Source: Saprospiraceae bacterium
Lineage (GTDB): Bacteria; Bacteroidota; Bacteroidia; Chitinophagales; Saprospiraceae
Reading direction: 5' to 3'
Assembly (NCBI GenBank): GCA_013140975.1
Contig: JABFRV010000002.1
Location: 1 to 53,294, forward strand
Length of the DNA: 53,294 bases
In this document: positions 50,201 to 53,294 of the stretch, in pieces
Numbering within the stretch: position 1 is the stretch's first letter
How the letters are laid out: every line of letters starts with the position of its first letter
Program-made: the position numbers and the translations under genes
Notes under the pieces: model-generated
What the model was told of the DNA's origin: nothing
Seen by the model: the letters and a program-made list of their open reading frames with translations, nothing else
Database searches by the model: none

Positions 50201-53200
50201 TAAGTTTTGTCTTGAGTAACGACAGTTGTCGCTTTTGCAGTACAGCCATTTAATCCGGTAACAGTAACAGTATAAGTTCCTGGAGTTGTAATAATAGTAG
50301 TTTGAGTTGTTGCATTATTAGACCATCGATAAGTCATGTCTGTAGCTGGAAGAGCTGTAAGAGTTACAGTGGTTTTTGTACAAGTTATAGGACCATCATT
50401 TGAAGCAGTTGGATTTGGCTGTGTGATGTCTTGAGTAACTATTGTTGTAGCAGTTGCGGTACATCCGTTAGAAGAGTTTGTAATCGTAACGGTGTAAGTT
50501 CCTCCTGCTGTAACATTAACAGACTGAGTAGTAGCATTATTAGACCAGTTGTAAGTTACGCCAGTAGTAGGTTGAGCAGATAAAGTAACAGAAGTTTTAG
50601 CACAAGTAATTGGACCATCATTAGATGCTATAGCATTTGGCTGTGTGATGTCTTGAGTAACGATAGTTGTTGCAGTACCTGTACAACCGTTTGCTGCAGT
50701 GATAGTAACTGTGTAAGTACCAGGAACTGTAACATTATTGGATTGAGTGGTAGCATTATTCGACCATAAGTAAGTAACCCCTGTAGTTGGAGTTGCAGAA
50801 AGCGTTACAGAAGTTTTAGTACAAGTTAGTGGACCATTGTTAGTAGCAGTTACAGAAGGAATGGTTTTATTTTCAATAACTGTAGTTGTAGCAGTTGCGG
50901 TACATCCGTTTGAAGAGTTTGTAATCGTAACGGTGTAAGTTCCTCCAGCTGTAACATTAACAGACTGAGTAGTAGCATTATTAGACCAGTTGTAAGTTAC
51001 GCCAGTAGTAGGTTGAGCAGATAAAGTAACAGAAGTTTTAGCACAAGTAATTGGACCATCATTAGATGCTATAGCATTTGGCTGTGTGATGTCTTGAGTA
51101 ACGATAGTTGTTGCAGTACCTGTACAACCGTTTGCTGCAGTGATAGTAACTGTGTAAGTACCAGGAACTGTAACATTATTGGATTGAGTGGTAGCATTAT
51201 TCGACCATAAGTAAGTAACCCCTGTAGTTGGAGTTGCAGAAAGCGTTACAGAAGTTTTAGTACAAGTTAGTGGACCATTGTTAGTAGCAGTTACAGAAGG
51301 AATGGTTTTATTTTCAATAACTGTAGTTGTAGCAGTTGCGGTACATCCGTTTGAAGAGTTTGTAATCGTAACGGTGTAAGTTCCTCCAGCTGTAACATTA
51401 ACAGACTGAGTAGTAGCATTATTAGACCAGTTGTAAGTTACGCCAGTAGTAGGTTGAGCAGATAAAGTAACAGAAGTTTTAGCACAAGTAATTGGACCAT
51501 CATTAGATGCTATAGCATTTGGCTGTGTGATGTCTTGAGTAACGATAGTTGTTGCAGTACCTGTACATCCGTTTGCTGCAGTAATAGTAACTGTGTAAGT
51601 GCCAGGAGTTGTAATGTTTATACTTTGAGTTACAGCAGAATTACTCCATAAGTAAGTTACCCCTGTAGTCGGAGTTGCAGAAAGTGTTACAGAAATTTTA
51701 GTACAAGTAAGCGGACCATTATTTGTAGCAGTTACCGAAGGAATGGTTTTATTTTCAATAACTGTAGTTGTAGCAGTTGCAGTACATCCGTTTGAAGAAT
51801 TCGTAATCGTAACGGTATAAGTACCACCTATTGTAACATTGACTGACTGAGTCGTTGCATTATTAGACCAGTTGTAAGTTACACCAGTAGTAGGTTGAGC
51901 AGATAAAGTAACAGAAGTTTTAGTACAAGTTATTGGACCATCGTTAGATGCAATTGCATTAGGTTGCGTGATGTCCTGAGTAACGATAGTTGTAGCAGTA
52001 CCTGTACATCCATTTGCTGCAGTAATGGTAACTGTATAAGTACCAGGAGTTGCAATATTTATACTTTGAGTTACAGCAGAATTACTCCATAAGTAAGTAA
52101 CCCCTGTAGTTGGAGTTGCAGAAAGCGTTACGGAAGTTTTAGTACAAGTGAGTGGACCATTGTTTGAAGCAGTTACCGAAGGAATCGTTTTATTTTCAAT
52201 AACTGTAGTTGTAGCAGTTGCAGTACATCCGTTAGTAGAATTCGTAATCGTAACGGTATAAGTACCACCTATTGTAACATTGACTGACTGAGTCGTTGCA
52301 TTATTAGACCAGTTGTAAGTTACACCAGTAGTAGGTTGAGCAGATAAAGTAACAGAAGTTTTAGCACAAGTTATTGGACCATCATTAGATGCAATTGCAT
52401 TTGGTTGTGTGATGTCTTGAGTAACGATAGTTGTAGCAGTACCTGTACATCCGTTTGCTGCAGTAATGGTAACTGTGTAAGTGCCAGGAGTTGCAATGTT
52501 TATAGTTTGAGTTATAGCAGAATTACTCCATAAGTAAGTTACACCTGTAGTCGGAGTTGCAGAAAGCGTTACGGAAGTTTTAGTACAAGTGAGTGGACCA
52601 TTGTTTGAAGCAGTTACCGAAGGAATGGTTTTATTTTCAATAACTGTAGTTGTAGCAGTTGCGGTACATCCGTTAGAAGAATTCGTAATCGTAACGGTAT
52701 AAGTACCACCTATTGTAACATTAACAGACTGAGTCGTTGCATTATTAGACCAGTTGTAAGTTACGCCAGTTGTAGGTTGAGCAGATAAAGTAACAGAAGT
52801 TTTAGTACAAGTTATTGGACCATCATTAGATGCAATTGCATTAGGTTGTGTGATGTCTTGAGTAACGATAGTTGTTGCAGTACCTGTACATCCGTTTGCT
52901 GCAGTAATAGTAACTGTGTAAGTACCAGGAGTTGCAATGTTTATACTTTGAGTTACAGCAGAATTACTCCATAAGTAAGTAACCTCTGTAGTTGGAGTTG
53001 CAGAAAGTGTTACAGAAGTTTTAGTACAAGTTAGTGGACCATTGTTTGAAGCAGTTACCGAAGGAATGGTTTTATTTTCAATAACTGTAGTTGTAGCAGT
53101 TGCAGTACATCCGTTTGAAGAATTCGTAATCGTAACGGTATAAGTACCACCTATTGTAACATTGACTGACTGAGTCGTTGCATTATTAGACCAGTTGTAA

Positions 53201-53294
53201 GTTACACCAGTAGTAGGTTGAGCAGATAAAGTAACAGAAGTTTTAGTACAAGTTATTGGACCATCGTTAGATGCAATTGCATTAGGTTGCGTGA
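47206..53294 (-). CDS. Giant adhesin-like secreted protein: Ig-like repeats, three SdrD_B-like domains, T9SS tail (5' end outside window)
   Basis: The minus-strand frame stays open from the window edge (53292) to the stop at 47206-47208, at least 2028 residues; the N terminus and signal peptide lie outside. There is no Met and no TTG Leu codon in the first ~985 codons, so a start called at 50337 is false. Reading from the N-side: about 20 Ig/PKD-like modules of ~73-74 residues with signature NDGPITC ... YxWSNxxTTQ ... GTYTVTV ... NGC, giving one likely Cys-Cys pair each; then three SdrD_B-like domains beginning IGDYVWED, IGDFVWDD and IGNYVWLD (GEPGIN motif); a WLGFTATYNGTFVELDWQT domain; and a type A T9SS tail. 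It would form a long surface stalk. The partner is unknown. Confidence 0.93.
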   Translation of the reverse strand, partial: TQPNAIASNDGPITCTKTSVTLSAQPTTGVTYNWSNNATTQSVNVTIGGTYTVTITNSSNGCTATATTTVIENKTIPSVTASNNGPLTCTKTSVTLSATPTTEVTYLWSNSAVTQSINIATPGTYTVTITAANGCTGTATTIVTQDITQPNAIASNDGPITCTKTSVTLSAQPTTGVTYNWSNNATTQSVNVTIGGTYTVTITNSSNGCTATATTTVIENKTIPSVTASNNGPLTCTKTSVTLSATPTTGVTYLWSNSAITQTINIATPGTYTVTITAANGCTGTATTIVTQDITQPNAIASNDGPITCAKTSVTLSAQPTTGVTYNWSNNATTQSVNVTIGGTYTVTITNSTNGCTATATTTVIENKTIPSVTASNNGPLTCTKTSVTLSATPTTGVTYLWSNSAVTQSINIATPGTYTVTITAANGCTGTATTIVTQDITQPNAIASNDGPITCTKTSVTLSAQPTTGVTYNWSNNATTQSVNVTIGGTYTVTITNSSNGCTATATTTVIENKTIPSVTATNNGPLTCTKISVTLSATPTTGVTYLWSNSAVTQSINITTPGTYTVTITAANGCTGTATTIVTQDITQPNAIASNDGPITCAKTSVTLSAQPTTGVTYNWSNNATTQSVNVTAGGTYTVTITNSSNGCTATATTTVIENKTIPSVTATNNGPLTCTKTSVTLSATPTTGVTYLWSNNATTQSNNVTVPGTYTVTITAANGCTGTATTIVTQDITQPNAIASNDGPITCAKTSVTLSAQPTTGVTYNWSNNATTQSVNVTAGGTYTVTITNSSNGCTATATTTVIENKTIPSVTATNNGPLTCTKTSVTLSATPTTGVTYLWSNNATTQSNNVTVPGTYTVTITAANGCTGTATTIVTQDITQPNAIASNDGPITCAKTSVTLSAQPTTGVTYNWSNNATTQSVNVTAGGTYTVTITNSSNGCTATATTIVTQDITQPNPTASNDGPITCTKTTVTLTALPATDMTYRWSNNATTQTTIITTPGTYTVTVTGLNGCTAKATTVVTQDKTYPTVTISNDGPLTCKKLNVTLSATSSSLVKYRWSNDSTTQSINTGTSGVYTVTVTESNGCTASSTSYVAWDITRPDVIATNNGPINCINPSVRITASPTTNVTYQWSTNSIARSTTVITPGTYTVTVTNSSNGCTASAETIVTIDSLTPKVVIRSEGPLTCIKTNTIISTDFILDAKYRWSNDSTSNSISVNQSGTYTITVTSKNGCNSTSSITIIEDKSPPIAIASNNGPINCLKSSVTLSAEPKTDVTYKWSNGSTSQELNVTDVGTYTVTVTNINNGCTSTAITSVTKDNSVLNLILLNKGSINCINTSSTLTAQATPGVKFLWNTSAVTESIIVTSGGTFTVTVTDSSGCSETASTTVIENLTKPSAIASNDGPITCQKTSVTLIALPDTGVTYLWNTGETTQTLTTKKKGTYTVTVTNLENGCDSIVSTEVIDLNYTAIGDYVWEDMNGNGRQDSGEPGINDVLVTLLNDTGRVIETQLTRTGGPGGNSGFYKFLNVSPGNYSVKFTLPLGYKFTKQDYTPNDSRDSDPDPITGNTKVYIVIDCEEFTSIDAGIVKAVSIGDFVWDDTNGNGRQDFGEPGINNVVVKLRDTRGKVLASTLTRTKNNEQGYYEFTELDPGDYIINFTKPAQYSATLPNAVGSNDINDSDADPFTGSTTLIQLKSGDINTSIDAGFFNGCSIGNYVWLDDTNGVNNGVQDANEPGVNNIELALLDQNRNILSTTITANNPVTGEAGYYQFTNLIPGNYYVKFLVDTIQGYILTAHNSPNATSATNSDFDPLTRTTALINLVGGQSNQDIDAGVIYGPVPLEWLGFTATYNGTFVELDWQTGLEFNTDKFIIERKSPGQKNYSAIGEVKSKNNINVINDYHSDDFDVQTSGIYYYRIKQIDFDKSYTYSPERSVNIKKSEKFNLNIYPDPAKDYLNVKFNLDESSLVEMKIFNEEGKNVFTVPELKYYKAGSYLETIDISFLTYGQYYIEIKTNNNQVVQNFLKVK
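47781..48876 (-). other. Three SdrD_B-like domains in the giant adhesin
   Basis: Each unit starts with IGxYVWxD and contains NGxQDxxEPGxNxVxVxLxD, then a GYYxFTxLxPGxYxVxF-type strand set, about 110-120 residues each. Such domains bind calcium in staphylococcal SdrD and rigidify stalks; calcium binding here is inferred. Confidence 0.8.
50405..53294 (-). repeat. Array of 441-bp (147-codon) repeats encoding pairs of Ig-like modules
   Basis: The marker TTAGACCAGTTGTAAGTTAC recurs at 50540, 50981, 51422, 51863, 52304, 52745 and 53186, always exactly 441 bp apart, so no indel separates six intervals. Each unit codes for two related modules: one with GPITCxKTSVTLSAQPTTGVTYNWSN and one with GPLTCTKTSVTLSATPTTGVTYLWSN. 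By eye about 618 bp (about 50508-51125) are identical to the sequence 441 bp further on, so the units were copied or converted recently. Modules closer to the C terminus (48900-50400) are clearly diverged. Confidence 0.95.

Noticed and set aside
50335-50337. ATG at 50337 as the start of the adhesin gene
   Set aside because: It lies in the middle of an Ig-like module (PATDMTYRW) and the frame continues upstream to the window edge.

Overview
The window looks like chromosomal DNA from an AT-rich member of the Bacteroidota, most like the Saprospiria/Chitinophagia side of the phylum. This rests on type IX secretion (T9SS) C-terminal sorting domains, very large secreted proteins with HYR-like, dockerin-like, SdrD_B-like and Ig-like modules, and TAnnTTTG promoter elements without Shine-Dalgarno sequences. 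The lineage is inferred from family content; no marker gene such as rRNA is present.

Layout. (1) 1-14104 holds four consecutive plus-strand paralogues encoding giant secreted proteins (the first is cut by the window edge). Each ends in a regulatory-like domain, a dockerin-type pair of 12-residue calcium loops, a cohesin-like beta domain (clear in the first and fourth, eroded in the second and third) and a T9SS tail. (2) 14237-19036 is housekeeping: ruvX-tatD, tRNA-Ser(GGA), a small secreted protein, and sucA, whose stop codon lies inside a heptamer tandem repeat. (3) 19121-23187 (minus) carries icmF, a fused B12-dependent acyl-CoA mutase, with a methyltransferase behind it. (4) 23371-25755 has two secreted proteins, one a right-handed beta-helix protein. 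(5) 25854-36112 is glycan-related: YfhO-family membrane protein and Wzx-like flippase (minus), an AAA/DUF4143 ATPase preceded by a phased 32-33 bp repeat array, then asnB-like amidotransferase, methyltransferase and glycosyltransferase. (6) 36077-47075 is mostly metabolic: lhgO with a His-rich membrane protein, metH, a class V aminotransferase-fold protein, an M16 peptidase, fumC and an NAD-dependent epimerase. (7) 47206-53294 (minus, running off the window) is a giant adhesin-like protein: Ig-like modules, many in an exact 441-bp (147-codon) array, then three SdrD_B-like domains and a T9SS tail.

How the parts relate. sucA, fumC and lhgO feed the TCA cycle and 2-oxoglutarate; icmF and metH both need cobalamin, and no cobalamin riboswitch is visible next to either. 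The secreted repeat proteins at both ends are probably cell-surface or matrix proteins exported by a T9SS encoded elsewhere.

The features most worth following up are the seven-unit array with 4-8-4 dyads at a 32-33 bp period directly in front of the DUF4143 ATPase, the tandem dockerin plus cohesin-like T9SS paralogues, the homogenised 441-bp adhesin array, and four genes whose TAnnTTTG element lies only 4-6 nt before the ATG (possible leaderless transcripts). All alignments and repeat counts were made by eye.
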